From Thalassospira sp. TSL5-1 (lineage in GTDB: Bacteria > Pseudomonadota > Alphaproteobacteria > Rhodospirillales > Thalassospiraceae), in contig NZ_KV880638.1 of assembly GCF_001907695.1 (NCBI RefSeq), positions 1,240,882-1,304,881 of the forward strand: a stretch of DNA of 64,000 nucleotides, written 5' to 3'. Both the position numbers and the translations under genes were made by a program. Below, one piece after another: positions 8,425-19,436 of the stretch (positions are counted from its first letter, which is position 1; every line of letters starts with the position of its first letter). The notes under the pieces are model-generated. The model worked only from the letters and a program-made list of their open reading frames with translations, searched no databases and had not been told where the DNA came from.

Positions 8425-9471
8425 ATGTCATCGGACTGGATGCCCGACGCATCGCGTTACGAGAAGATGACCTATCGTCGTAGCGGCCATAGCGGGCTGC
8501 AATTACCGCAAATCACCCTTGGCCTTTGGCACAATTTTGGCGGCGTTGACGTTTACGAAACCCAGCGCGCCATGGTCCGCCGGGCGTTTGACCGGGGTGT
8601 TATCCATTTTGACCTTGCCAACAACTATGGTCCGCCGCCCGGTTCGGCCGAAACCAATTTTGGCCGTATCCTTGATCAGGATTTACGCGCCCATCGTGAT
8701 GAAATGGTGATTTCCACCAAGGCGGGCTATCGCATGTGGCCCGGCCCTTATGGTGAATGGGGATCACGCAAATATCTGATTTCCAGCCTGGATCAAAGCC
8801 TGAAACGCATGGGACTGGATTATGTTGATATTTTCTATTCCCATCGGGTAGACCCGGACACGCCGCTTTATGAAACCATGAGCGCACTGGACCAGGTGGT
8901 GCGTCAGGGCAAGGCGCTTTATGTTGGTATTTCGTCCTATTCGGCGGAAATGACCCGCAAGGCACAAAAAATCCTGACCGAACTGGGCACGCCCTGTGTG
9001 ATCCATCAGCCCAGCTATTCCATGCTGAACCGCTGGGTCGAGGAGGAAGGCCTGCTTGATACCCTGTCTGAACTGGGCATTGGCTGCATTGCCTTCTCCC
9101 CGCTGGCACAGGGGCTTCTGACCAATAAATATCTGAATGGTGTGCCAGAAAATTCCCGTGCCGCCGAAGGCGGGTCTTTCCAGTCCTCCATGCTGACCGA
9201 GGATAATATCAACCGTGTGAAGGCGTTAAACGAGATCGCGCAACGTCGCGGGCAGACGTTGGCGCAAATGGCAATTGCCTGGGTGCTGCGCCGACCGGAA
9301 ATCACCTCGGCCCTGATCGGTGCACGCCATGTTGAACAGCTTGATAACAGTCTGGATGCCCTGAATAATCTGGAATTCAGCGCCGAAGAACTGGCCGAAA
9401 TAGACAAATACGCCACCGATGGCGGGTTGAATTTGTGGAAACGCTCGTCGGATTCATCGGCAGACGTCTGA
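8425..9471 (+). CDS. Aldo/keto reductase, YghZ-like (AKR14 type)
   Basis: 348-residue cytosolic TIM-barrel NADPH-dependent oxidoreductase. The catalytic tetrad is visible: D63 and Y68 (FDLANNYGPPPGSAE), K99 (STKAGY) and H140 (FYSHRVD). The ANNYGPPPGSAE stretch is characteristic of the YghZ group, which reduces L-glyceraldehyde 3-phosphate and methylglyoxal-like aldehydes, and is close to potassium-channel beta-subunit-like AKRs. The start at 8425 is supported by a strong AGGAGG at 8413-8418; an upstream in-frame ATG at 8386 lacks such a site. It is monocistronic, followed by a strong terminator, and divergent from a LysR gene that may regulate it. Confidence 0.92.
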   Translation: MSSDWMPDASRYEKMTYRRSGHSGLQLPQITLGLWHNFGGVDVYETQRAMVRRAFDRGVIHFDLANNYGPPPGSAETNFGRILDQDLRAHRDEMVISTKAGYRMWPGPYGEWGSRKYLISSLDQSLKRMGLDYVDIFYSHRVDPDTPLYETMSALDQVVRQGKALYVGISSYSAEMTRKAQKILTELGTPCVIHQPSYSMLNRWVEEEGLLDTLSELGIGCIAFSPLAQGLLTNKYLNGVPENSRAAEGGSFQSSMLTEDNINRVKALNEIAQRRGQTLAQMAIAWVLRRPEITSALIGARHVEQLDNSLDALNNLEFSAEELAEIDKYATDGGLNLWKRSSDSSADV

Positions 9472-9506
9472 TCACTTTATAGAACTCGTTTGAGGCCTGA
9501 ACTGAG

Positions 9507-9541
9507 AACCGGCATTCCATCGCGAATGCCGGTTTTATTTT
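9507..9541 (+). terminator. Terminator after the aldo/keto reductase
   Basis: An 11-bp perfect stem, AACCGGCATTC (9507-9517) with GAATGCCGGTT (9524-9534), has a 6-base loop and is followed by TTATTTT. It separates convergent genes. Confidence 0.85.
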
Positions 9542-9544
9542 GGG

Positions 9545-10447
9545 TCAATTCCCGATTGGCATTGTTCCGACCAGATCGCGCAGGGTATCAATCACGGCCT
9601 TGGTCCCGGCACTAAGCGGCCGGTCCTGCAACCAGGACAGCATCACCGTGCGGGCCATGCCGGGCTGGGTAATGCGCCGTGCCTTCAGTCGCCCGGTTGA
9701 AAGTTCCGCCACCAGGGATGATCGCGGCAATACCGTATGGCCAAGACCGCGTTGGGCCAGATCCACCAGCACACGTAACGCGTCGGCCTCTACCACCGGC
9801 ATCAGCGGGCGACCGGCACGAAAGGCGGCCTCCTGCATTTTAGCGCGCAGACCGTGTTTGGGGGTCGGCATGATCAGCGGCAGGCGCACCACATCTTCAA
9901 AGGCAATTTCGGTGGCGTTTTCCGGTACCAGCGACGGATGCGAGATCAGGAACAGGTCTTCGCGCCACAGGGGCTCCGAATGCAGGCTGCGCGAGATCAT
10001 GCCATCATGCAGCGCGCCGACATCAAGCCTGCCCGACAGCAATCCTTCCTGAATATCGCCGGTCAAATCTTCGGCAATCGACAGGCTGAGTTCGGGGTAT
10101 CGGTCCCGTACCGCTTCCACCAATGCCCCGGTAATGACAATACCGGCACTGGGCGGCAGGCCGATATTGACATGACCAGTAATATGGTCGCGCCGTTCGC
10201 TAATATCGGCTTCCAGGCGGGCCAGGTCGCCTAAAATAACCCGTGCCCGCTCGGCCAGCAAACGTCCGGCTTCGGTCAGTTTCACGCCGCGCCCGGTGCG
10301 TTCCAGAAGCTGGGTATTCAGGTTTTCTTCCAGCAGGTTCAATTGGCGGCTTAGGGCCGGTTGCGACAGGTTCAGCCGGTCCGCCGCCCGCGACAGGCTG
10401 CCCAGTTCGGCGATGTGGATAAAACTGCGCAGCTGTTTAAGGTCCAT
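9545..10447 (-). CDS. LysR family transcriptional regulator
   Basis: 300 residues. The N-terminal winged helix (MDLKQLRSFIHIAELGSLSRAADRLN, then SQPALSRQLNLLEENL) is a textbook LysR DNA-binding domain similar to the Nac/Cbl/GbpR branch, and the periplasmic-binding-protein-like effector domain covers about residues 90-295. It is divergent from an EamA-family transporter gene 137 bases away. The shared gap contains a perfect interrupted palindrome at 10489-10509, so the likely role is control of the exporter and of itself. Effector unknown. Confidence 0.92.
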   Translation of the reverse strand: MDLKQLRSFIHIAELGSLSRAADRLNLSQPALSRQLNLLEENLNTQLLERTGRGVKLTEAGRLLAERARVILGDLARLEADISERRDHITGHVNIGLPPSAGIVITGALVEAVRDRYPELSLSIAEDLTGDIQEGLLSGRLDVGALHDGMISRSLHSEPLWREDLFLISHPSLVPENATEIAFEDVVRLPLIMPTPKHGLRAKMQEAAFRAGRPLMPVVEADALRVLVDLAQRGLGHTVLPRSSLVAELSTGRLKARRITQPGMARTVMLSWLQDRPLSAGTKAVIDTLRDLVGTMPIGN

Positions 10448-10488
10448 GATATGCAGCTTTTGATAAAGGGTGATCCGATTGCGCTGAT

Positions 10489-10509
10489 GTTATCAGCAAA
10501 ACTGATAAC
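10489..10509. promoter_or_regulatory. Candidate LysR operator between the divergent LysR and EamA genes
   Basis: GTTATCAG (10489-10496) and CTGATAAC (10502-10509) form a perfect 8-bp inverted repeat around CAAAA. The two half-sites include the T-N11-A geometry of LysR boxes. It lies 76 bases before the transporter start and 42 before the regulator start. Confidence 0.6.
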
Positions 10510-10584
10510 TGGTAACATTTTATTCTAATTGAATAATGTCTGTGGCGGCGTAGGATATGTTGGTAGAGAGATCGGAGCCCCACA

Positions 10585-11661
10585 ATGTCCCGCACGACAA
10601 CGACAATGGCAGGTAAAACGCCTGCCAGTGAGATGCCTGCCGCACCATCCCAAAAATTGACAGAAGCCGAAAAAGACGCCCGCCTGACGCAGGAACAAAG
10701 CCAGGCCGATGCTGAAGCGGCCAAAGCCAAAACCGCGCGCTCTGCCCTGATTTTGGTATTGCTGGCAACCTGCGCGCTGGCGATGAAGGGGCTTTTGGCA
10801 AAGTTTGTCTATGCCACCGGCATGACGGTAGACGGGCTTTTGTTGCTGCGGTTTTCAATTGCGATGCCGTTTTTCTGGTTTGGCGTTTGGATGTTTGGCA
10901 AAAATCGCCCCGGTGAACGGGCGATGCGGCCTGGCGACATGGTGTGGGGTGGGGCCTTTGGCGGGTTGTTTTTTGCGGCATCGCTGTGTGATTTTACCGC
11001 TGTTTCTATCATCGATGTAACTGTATCGCGCATTGTGCTGTTCAGTTTCCCCGCCATTGTCATGATCCTGGAAGCCCTGCATCGCTGGCGGTTACCACCC
11101 CTTCGGCAAATCGTGTGCTTTCTGATCACCTATTGCGGGCTGATTTTGGTGGTAGCCCCCAATGGGGTGTCGCTGGTGTCGGACCACATGTGGCAGGGCG
11201 TGTTTTGGGCGTTTTCATCGGCCCTGACCTATGCCTGCTACCTTTATTTCAGTCAGCGTAAAATCAGTGTCGTGGGTTCGATGCACTTTGCCGCATTGAT
11301 CAATACGGTCGCCGGCATTGCGATGGTTCTGTACGAACTGGTTGTCGAAAAGCCGCTGAACCTTAATCTGACAGGGGTTTTATGGACGACGGGCATTTCG
11401 ATTTTTTGCACCGTCATTCCGTTTTTCCTGCTGTTTGAAGGGATTCGCCGCATTGGGGCGACCCAGGCCTCGCTCATTTCGCTTTCCGGCCCGGCGCTGA
11501 CATTCTTTGCCGCCTGGCTGTTTTTGGGCGAAACCCTTAGCCCAACACAAATGGCGGGGTTTGTTGTGGTGATGCTGGGGGTCGCTTCGCTTAAAAACAA
11601 AATGACGCTGGCGGGCTTTGGCCGTTTGCTGGCCCGTCCGTTTCAGGGACCGATGCGTTAA
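10585..11661 (+). CDS. EamA/DMT family transporter
   Basis: 358 residues. After a hydrophilic, charged N-terminal extension of about 50 residues come ten predicted membrane helices in two EamA repeats (about 52-190 and 205-340), the drug/metabolite transporter layout. Members export amino acids, metabolites or drugs; the substrate cannot be told from sequence. It is divergent from the LysR gene at 9545, which probably controls it. The gene converges on the SNase-like gene with only 16 bases between stops. Confidence 0.88.
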   Translation: MSRTTTTMAGKTPASEMPAAPSQKLTEAEKDARLTQEQSQADAEAAKAKTARSALILVLLATCALAMKGLLAKFVYATGMTVDGLLLLRFSIAMPFFWFGVWMFGKNRPGERAMRPGDMVWGGAFGGLFFAASLCDFTAVSIIDVTVSRIVLFSFPAIVMILEALHRWRLPPLRQIVCFLITYCGLILVVAPNGVSLVSDHMWQGVFWAFSSALTYACYLYFSQRKISVVGSMHFAALINTVAGIAMVLYELVVEKPLNLNLTGVLWTTGISIFCTVIPFFLLFEGIRRIGATQASLISLSGPALTFFAAWLFLGETLSPTQMAGFVVVMLGVASLKNKMTLAGFGRLLARPFQGPMR

Positions 11662-11677
11662 ATGGGGTCTTGAGGGT

Positions 11678-12286
11678 TCAGTAAATGCTGATTTCATGTT
11701 CCGGCAGGCGCTTGCCCTGCCGCCACTTTAACGGGTCGATGAATTTGCCCGCCCATGCGCCGCGCCGGGCGGCCTTGGCCGATTGTTCCGCCGCCGCATA
11801 GGACGGCATTTGATCGGTGCGGGCAATGGCCCATCCCAGTGCCACCATTTGCTGACCAATATCCACGCCATTGGCGTTGCGGCAAATCGCCATGTTGCGT
11901 TTGTAACGATTAAGGGCCTTCGTCTCGCAGCGCACCGGGGTTTTGGCAATCAGATTGGTAATGGCCTGCCAGGCATCGGCCCCGCAGGCGGTGTCCTGGC
12001 CGTTCACCACGCATTTTTGAAAACGTTCCAGGCTGTCCGCCCCATATAAATCCACCAGCTTAAAGCCAAATTCCAGCGTATCGCCATCCTGGGCTACGGG
12101 TTTGCCTGATAAGGGTTGAAACCAGTTATCAGCCTGCGCAGGGTGTGTTGCGGTGAGGGCGCAAAGCATGATGACAATCAGGATGGTGTTCATCCCCGTA
12201 AGCCATGTCTTTTGCCGGGCATTGGGATTGGTGCCGGTTTTTTGGCAGATGGTTAAATGGGTGGGGTGGAGAAAAGGCATTGTCAT
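11678..12286 (-). CDS. Thermonuclease (SNase-like) family protein, exported
   Basis: 202 residues. The core from about residue 60 resembles a staphylococcal-nuclease OB fold: VAQDGDTLEFGFKLVDLYGADSLERF matches the usual 'DGDTl...vrL.GiDaPE' opening, and the end has the 'lv..GwAiA' helix pattern. Some catalytic arginines of classical nuclease are not obvious, so nuclease activity is unproven. A hydrophobic segment NTILIVIMLCALTATHPAQA (residues 33-52) is a probable signal peptide. If translation starts at 12193 this is a standard exported protein. The annotated start has a better ribosome site (GGGAAAGG) and would give a 31-residue cytosolic extension. It is the last gene of a ligA-NTF2-like-SNase run, nine bases after the previous stop. 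Confidence 0.75.
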   Translation of the reverse strand: MTMPFLHPTHLTICQKTGTNPNARQKTWLTGMNTILIVIMLCALTATHPAQADNWFQPLSGKPVAQDGDTLEFGFKLVDLYGADSLERFQKCVVNGQDTACGADAWQAITNLIAKTPVRCETKALNRYKRNMAICRNANGVDIGQQMVALGWAIARTDQMPSYAAAEQSAKAARRGAWAGKFIDPLKWRQGKRLPEHEISIY

Positions 12287-12295
12287 AGCCTTTCC

Positions 12296-12694
12296 CTAAT
12301 AAAGGTCGCTATATCGAATTTCGCCAAGCTGGGCAAAAACGATTTTCCAGTCCTGATCAACGCGCATCAGGGCAAAGGCATAATCGCAATCAAAGATCAG
12401 ATCATTTGCCTCGTTCCCAAACCGGAAGGACACGATGGCCCGCGCCCCGCCTGGCAGGGCGGAGTGCTGTTCGGTCAGCATCGCCTTGCACAGGGCCAGG
12501 CGGGCCTTGGCAAGTTCTTTGATAAAGGGGGCATGATAGGCCGTTAGATCATCCTGTGATGAAATGGCATGTACGCCATTTAAATCATTGATCAGGCAGG
12601 GCAGGTGGAAAAACGGCCCCAGTTCTTCCGAAGACAGTTTTAAATGGGCATCGCCATAGCGGTGAAAAAAGCTGGTCAAATCTTCCATGATCAT
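12296..12694 (-). CDS. NTF2-like (SnoaL-type) small protein of unknown function
   Basis: 132 residues, no signal peptide. The pattern of an N-terminal helix (LTSFFHRYGDAHLKLSSEELGPFFHLPCL), a hydrophobic middle and C-terminal strands with the end motif 'DQDWKIVFAQLGE' is typical of the cone-shaped NTF2-like fold, which often binds small ligands or mediates dimerisation. Function is unknown. It sits 35 bases after ligA and 9 bases before the SNase-like gene on the same strand, so the three may be cotranscribed. Confidence 0.7.
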   Translation of the reverse strand: MIMEDLTSFFHRYGDAHLKLSSEELGPFFHLPCLINDLNGVHAISSQDDLTAYHAPFIKELAKARLALCKAMLTEQHSALPGGARAIVSFRFGNEANDLIFDCDYAFALMRVDQDWKIVFAQLGEIRYSDLY

Positions 12695-12729
12695 TTTCCT
12701 ATATGCTGCCAGCGATGCCCGTTTGTGTC

Positions 12730-14928
<2,199 letters not shown>

Positions 14929-15058
14929 CTAAAATATAGCAGCCTTTCTGGCGAGGGTTAGTTTGCCCGTTTGCGATCCTGCTGACAGGAATCAACTCAT
15001 CGTTTTATCGCCGGTGCAAGTGGCTGTTGCTGCCAACCTGACGAAGAAAAAGGTGCGA

Positions 15059-16729
15059 TCAGGCCGGCAAGCCCAGCAGGCTATCGGCAGCAGCACGGGC
15101 CTCTGCGGTAATGGAATGGCCTGCCAGCATGCGGGCGATTTCCTCGCGCCGTGCATCCTGCACCAGTTCGTTTACCCGTGTCACCATCGCCCCGGCATCT
15201 TCGCGCTTGGCGATGTTAAGGTGCGTTCTGCCACGTGCGGCGACCTGCGGGCTATGCGTAATCACCAGAATTTGCCGTTCCTGGGCCAGCAGATGCAGGC
15301 GTTCGCCAATGGCGGCTGCCGTGGCGCCGCCAACACCGCTATCCACCTCGTCAAACACCAGGCTGGGAACGGCCGAAACCCGTGCCAGTACCACCTTCAG
15401 GGCGAGCAGAAAGCGCGACAGCTCGCCGCCTGATGCGATTTTATTAAGCGGTCCCGCCGGGCTGCCGGGGTTGGTGGAAACGGTGAATTGCACACGGTCC
15501 AGCCCGTCCGGCCCCCATTCGTTTTCCTCAAGGGCGACAATTTCGGTAATGAAGCGGGCCTTGTCCATGCGCAGCGGCGGCAATTCGGCATTAATCGCGG
15601 CATCCATTTTTGCCGCGGCCTTCTTGCGCGCTTCATGCAGTTTTTCGGCGGCCTCGATAAAGGATTGACGATATTTCGCCCCGGCTTCCTTCAGGCGTTC
15701 CAGTTCCTGTTCACCAAATTCAAGCTGTTCGATCTGGCGGCGGAAATCCAGCATCAGGCCATGAAGGCCATCGGCCGGGACATTATATTTGCGCGCGGCT
15801 GCCCGCAGGGCAAACAGGCGTTCTTCAACATTTTCCTGATGACCAGAATCAAGGTTCAGATCTGCTTGGGCTGCCGAAATGGCGCGCATGGCTTCTTCAA
15901 GTTCGATGGCGGCACGGTCCAGCGCCTCGATAATCGGTTCAAACCGGCCATCGGCCTTTTCCAGTTCACGTTCCAAATGCCGCTGGGCCGAACGAATGGC
16001 ACTTTCCGCCCCCTTGCCGCGTGACAGGTCGTTTTCGGCATCGCCCAGGGCGGCCACCAGCTTTTCGCCGTGCATCAGGAACTGGCGTTCTTCGGCCAGT
16101 TGCTCTTCCTCGCCTTCGACAGGGGCGAGCTTGTCAAGCTCGTCTACCGCGTGGCGCAGCCATTCCTCTTCCTCGCGGGCCTTGGTGATGCGGGATTGGG
16201 CAGCCGATAATTCCTTTTGGGTTTCACGCCAGTTGCGCCAGTGATCGCGCACCTTCAGGGCGGCCTGGGTCAGGTTGCCATGAGCATCGAGTGTTCCGCG
16301 ATGCGTGGTCGGGTCCAGCAGGCCGTGCTGGTCAAATTGGCCCTGAATTTCAACACAGTAATTGCCGACATCGCGCAATATGCCAATGGAAACCGACTGG
16401 TCATTGATATAGGCGCGCGACCGGCCATCGGCGGTGACAACGCGACGCACGACCAGTTCATCGTCTTCAATATCGATATCCTGTTCGTGCAACAGGCCAA
16501 AAACCGGGTGACCGGCCGGAAGTTGGAAGGTGGCGGTTACGCTGGCCTTGTCATTGCCGTGGCGGACCAGGCCGCTATCGGCGCGCGCGCCTAATGCCAG
16601 ACCCAAAGAATCAAGCAAAATCGACTTCCCGGCACCCGTTTCCCCGGTCAGGACACTTAGTCCCTCGTGAAAATCCAGGTCCAGTTTATCGATCAGGACA
16701 ACATTACGAATGCTAAGGCGTCGAAGCAT
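15059..16729 (-). CDS. recN: DNA repair protein RecN
   Basis: 556-residue SMC-like ATPase acting early in double-strand break repair. The Walker A motif GETGAGKS is at about residues 29-36, long heptad-rich coiled-coil segments run from about 155 to 370 around the central zipper-like part, and the ABC signature-like SGGELSRFLLALK and Walker B LVFDEVDSGVGG lie in the C-terminal half. Length is normal. It is the next gene after bamD on the minus strand, an arrangement (bamD-recN-ligA) common in alphaproteobacteria. No LexA box was recognised in its 162-base upstream gap. Confidence 0.97.
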   Translation of the reverse strand: MLRRLSIRNVVLIDKLDLDFHEGLSVLTGETGAGKSILLDSLGLALGARADSGLVRHGNDKASVTATFQLPAGHPVFGLLHEQDIDIEDDELVVRRVVTADGRSRAYINDQSVSIGILRDVGNYCVEIQGQFDQHGLLDPTTHRGTLDAHGNLTQAALKVRDHWRNWRETQKELSAAQSRITKAREEEEWLRHAVDELDKLAPVEGEEEQLAEERQFLMHGEKLVAALGDAENDLSRGKGAESAIRSAQRHLERELEKADGRFEPIIEALDRAAIELEEAMRAISAAQADLNLDSGHQENVEERLFALRAAARKYNVPADGLHGLMLDFRRQIEQLEFGEQELERLKEAGAKYRQSFIEAAEKLHEARKKAAAKMDAAINAELPPLRMDKARFITEIVALEENEWGPDGLDRVQFTVSTNPGSPAGPLNKIASGGELSRFLLALKVVLARVSAVPSLVFDEVDSGVGGATAAAIGERLHLLAQERQILVITHSPQVAARGRTHLNIAKREDAGAMVTRVNELVQDARREEIARMLAGHSITAEARAAADSLLGLPA

Positions 16730-16820
16730 GTTGGCATACTGGCGTTGTTACAGATAGACGCGGAACAGGACGAGAACATAGCGTCGATTGCAGAGTGCCG
16801 AAACATTGTCTTGCTTGCAA

Positions 16821-16880
16821 GCCCTGCGCACAAAATATGTCCGCAGGGCGTTAAAATTCGGCGATTTTCGCCAGAATTGG
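16821..16880 (-). terminator. Two hairpins in the bamD-recN gap, the first terminator-like
   Basis: Directly after the bamD stop on the minus strand, AATTC-GGCGA pairs with TCGCC-GAATT across one bulged base (about 16854-16877) and runs into TTTTAA, a plausible weak terminator. About 10 bases further, GCCCTGCG (16821-16828) pairs perfectly with CGCAGGGC (16842-16849) without a T-run. Together they could end or attenuate bamD transcription before recN. Confidence 0.45.
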
Positions 16881-16891
16881 CAGGCTTTTGA

Positions 16892-17713
16892 TCAGAACAG
16901 GTCAGAGATGGCGGTGGTTGTCGAATCCCACCAGCTTTCGTCATCACTATCCTGCTTTTTGTTCAGGAGGAGATTGTAAGAATCGTTGTACCACTCGCTG
17001 CCCGGGAAGTTATAGCCGAGAACCGATGCGGTTTTCTTGGCTTCCCCGGTCAGACCCAGTGCCAGATAACATTCGGTCAGGCGCGACAGGGCTTCTGGAA
17101 CGTGTGTGGTGGTCTGGTAATCGGTGACGACTTTTTTAAACCGGTTGATGGCGGCCAAATAGTCGCCCCGGTCCTGATAATAGCGGCCAACGCTCATTTC
17201 CTTGCCCGCCATGTGATCGACCGTCAGGTCTTTTTTCAGCTTGGCATCGCGGGCATATTTGCTGTCGGGAAAACGGCGGATGACGTCATCAAGGCTTTGC
17301 ATGGCCTTTTCGGTCATCTGCTGGTCCCGGCGCACATCGGAAATCTGTTCGTAATAGGACAGCGCCTTGAGATAATAGGCATAGGCGACATCGGCATTGG
17401 CAGGGTGCAATGAAATGAAACGATCCAGCGCGCTGATCGCATCATCATATTTGTTGTCCTGATAATAGGAATAGGCTGCCATTAGCGTCGCCTTGGTCGC
17501 CCATAACGAATAGGGGTGCTGGCGTTCCACTTCATCAAAGGCTTTGGCAGCTTTTTGATATTCTTTCTGATCCAGCAGGTCCTGGGCAGTGTTGTAAAGC
17601 TCTGCAACCGGTCTTTCGACATATTCCGGTTCTTTGGTGCTGGAACACGCAGCCAGCATAAGCGCCAGGCCGCAAACGGCAATCAGATGTTTCGCGTGAG
17701 CCGAACGAGGCAA
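16892..17713 (-). CDS. bamD: Outer membrane protein assembly factor BamD (lipoprotein)
   Basis: 273-residue lipoprotein of the BAM complex, which inserts beta-barrel proteins into the outer membrane. The signal peptide ends in the lipobox LAAC with the lipidated cysteine at C23. Five TPR-like helical repeats follow, including AQDLLDQKEYQKAAKAFDEVERQHPYS and SYYQDNKYDDAISALDRFISLHP. Length is normal. The start is a TTG at 17713, supported by AAGGA 8 bases upstream. It is separated from lpxC by 463 bases. Confidence 0.94.
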   Translation of the reverse strand: MPRSAHAKHLIAVCGLALMLAACSSTKEPEYVERPVAELYNTAQDLLDQKEYQKAAKAFDEVERQHPYSLWATKATLMAAYSYYQDNKYDDAISALDRFISLHPANADVAYAYYLKALSYYEQISDVRRDQQMTEKAMQSLDDVIRRFPDSKYARDAKLKKDLTVDHMAGKEMSVGRYYQDRGDYLAAINRFKKVVTDYQTTTHVPEALSRLTECYLALGLTGEAKKTASVLGYNFPGSEWYNDSYNLLLNKKQDSDDESWWDSTTTAISDLF

Positions 17714-18117
17714 GGTTGGAATCCTTAATTCTGTCTGCGGTCGTACTGAAACCCATCGGATTTCGCTGGTGTGGCCGGGACTATATCACGCCAATACCGC
17801 CTGTGGGCAAGTGGTTGAATCAATGAAAATGGCTTTTTCGACGCTTTTGTGCAAAACAGCGCACAAATCCGGGCTTTGCTGCCTGAAATTTGCGGCAATT
17901 TATGGCGTTTCGCGCGCTGACGCATAGCGGGGTACAGGCACGGGCAGGAAAAACCGGTATTATAAACAGTCCGCTATGAACCAAAGGAGCGGGCTTTGTG
18001 TTGGGTCGCATCACGCTTGAGGCCCGGAAATCGAAGATGCTGCCCTATAATTGGTGACAGTTAATAGCCAGGCGATTCGCATGATTGCGTTATTGTGTGA
18101 TGTTCAGGGGCGGACAT
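17714..18117. other. Long non-coding gap between lpxC and bamD
   Basis: About 400 bases without a convincing gene, lying between the lpxC terminator and bamD. No tRNA, repeat or conserved small ORF is visible. It probably holds the bamD promoter on the minus strand, but no clear -35/-10 pair was picked out. Confidence 0.4.
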
Positions 18118-18154
18118 AAAAAAAGCAGGCGCTCCCTTATGGGAAGGCGCCTGC
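18118..18154 (-). terminator. Terminator of lpxC
   Basis: On the minus strand GCAGGCGC and GCGCCTGC (18147-18154 and 18125-18132) pair perfectly, with an inner TCCC/GGGA extension, followed by seven T. It lies 22 bases after the lpxC stop. Confidence 0.9.
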
Positions 18155-18176
18155 CAATTTGCCTGCATCATGGTTT

Positions 18177-19142
18177 TCAGGCAGAAGCACGTACCGGTTC
18201 GCTGGCATTGAGTGCTGTGGCGCGCATTGGTACCAGGCGCCAGGCGCTTTCATCGGCGAACAGGGCCTTGAGCAGCATGTTATTGACCATATGGCCCGAT
18301 TTGTAAGCCGTCACCTTGCCCTGCAATTGATGGCCTGCAGCATAGAGGTCGCCCAGCGCATCAAGAATTTTGTGACGGACAAACTCGTTTTCGTAACGAA
18401 GGCCTTCTTCGTTCATGACCGAATCACCTGACAGGACCACAGCATTTTCCAGCGACCCGCCAAGGGCAAGGCCCGCATTGCGCATGGCTTCGACTTCGTG
18501 CAGGAAGCCAAAGGTACGGGCCCGGGCGATGGAATTGACAAACACGCCATCATCAAAGGTAACGCTCAGGCGTTGGTTGGCGATGGCCTTGCTGGCAAAG
18601 TCGATTTCAAAATCGATATGGAAGCCTTCGGCAGGTTCCACCTTCGCCCGGCAACCATTATGTTCAACCTCAACGGTTTTCAAAACTTCGACCACCATGC
18701 GCGGGGCGTTTTGTTCTTCGATGCCGACACAATCAATCAGGAAGGTAAAGGGGGCTGAACTGCCATCCATTACCGGAACTTCGTCGGCATCAATATCGAT
18801 CAGGATATTGTCGATACGCTGACCGGCAAGGGCGGCCATCAAATGTTCGATCGTGCCGATCTTGATGCCTGCCTCAAGGTCGCCAAGGCAGGTGCACAGG
18901 CGGGTGTCGATGACTTCATCATACAGGGCGGCAAAGGTCGGTTTGCCCGGCAGGTCTACACGGCGGAAAACAACACCGTGATTAACCGGGGCAGGATGCA
19001 GCGTGATCTGGATTTTCTGCCCGGAATGCAGGCCAACACCGGCACATCCGATTGAACTTTTAAGACTGCGCTGCCGGACAACAGACGAAGCTGCGGCGCG
19101 CTGGTCATTCAAAGCAGTGCTGATATCGGCAATGTTATTCAC
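18177..19142 (-). CDS. lpxC: UDP-3-O-acyl-N-acetylglucosamine deacetylase LpxC
   Basis: 321 residues. It catalyses the committed step of lipid A synthesis in the cytosol. The zinc ligands are H100 (GTIEHLMAAL), H257 and D261 (RHKILDALGDLY), with the same spacing as in known LpxC enzymes, plus the inserted MDGSSAPF and general-acid/base segments. It is about 15-20 residues longer than E. coli LpxC because of an N-terminal extension before LKSSIGCAGVGLHSG. It lies 294 bases after ftsZ, the classic end of the dcw cluster, and has its own strong terminator. Confidence 0.97.
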   Translation of the reverse strand: MNNIADISTALNDQRAAASSVVRQRSLKSSIGCAGVGLHSGQKIQITLHPAPVNHGVVFRRVDLPGKPTFAALYDEVIDTRLCTCLGDLEAGIKIGTIEHLMAALAGQRIDNILIDIDADEVPVMDGSSAPFTFLIDCVGIEEQNAPRMVVEVLKTVEVEHNGCRAKVEPAEGFHIDFEIDFASKAIANQRLSVTFDDGVFVNSIARARTFGFLHEVEAMRNAGLALGGSLENAVVLSGDSVMNEEGLRYENEFVRHKILDALGDLYAAGHQLQGKVTAYKSGHMVNNMLLKALFADESAWRLVPMRATALNASEPVRASA

Positions 19143-19387
19143 GGGGAACCCCCAGACAAATCAGGTTGTATTACGATTGATTTTCATCGGGCGGTATGTC
19201 GGCCCGTTTTCCAGGATCACAAACTACCGGGTCGACCGCAATGCGGCAAATCACTCTTTGTTACCGTTTGTAACGTTGGGATTTCACATTAAAATCAATC
19301 ATTTGTTAAGATTTTTTGCAATGCGGGAGGTGTGATTTTCGACGGGAATGTCACTGACGAAATCACGTAATAATACGGATGCCCATT

Positions 19388-19419
19388 AAAAAAGGGGAAG
19401 GCCGAAACCTTCCCCTTTT
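19388..19419 (-). terminator. Terminator of ftsZ
   Basis: GGGGAAGG (19394-19401) and CCTTCCCC (19408-19415) form an 8-bp perfect stem with a 6-base loop. On the minus strand six T follow the stem. It starts about 17 bases after the ftsZ stop codon and separates ftsZ from lpxC. Confidence 0.9.
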
Positions 19420-19436
19420 CGCGCGGAGGCTCGTCG

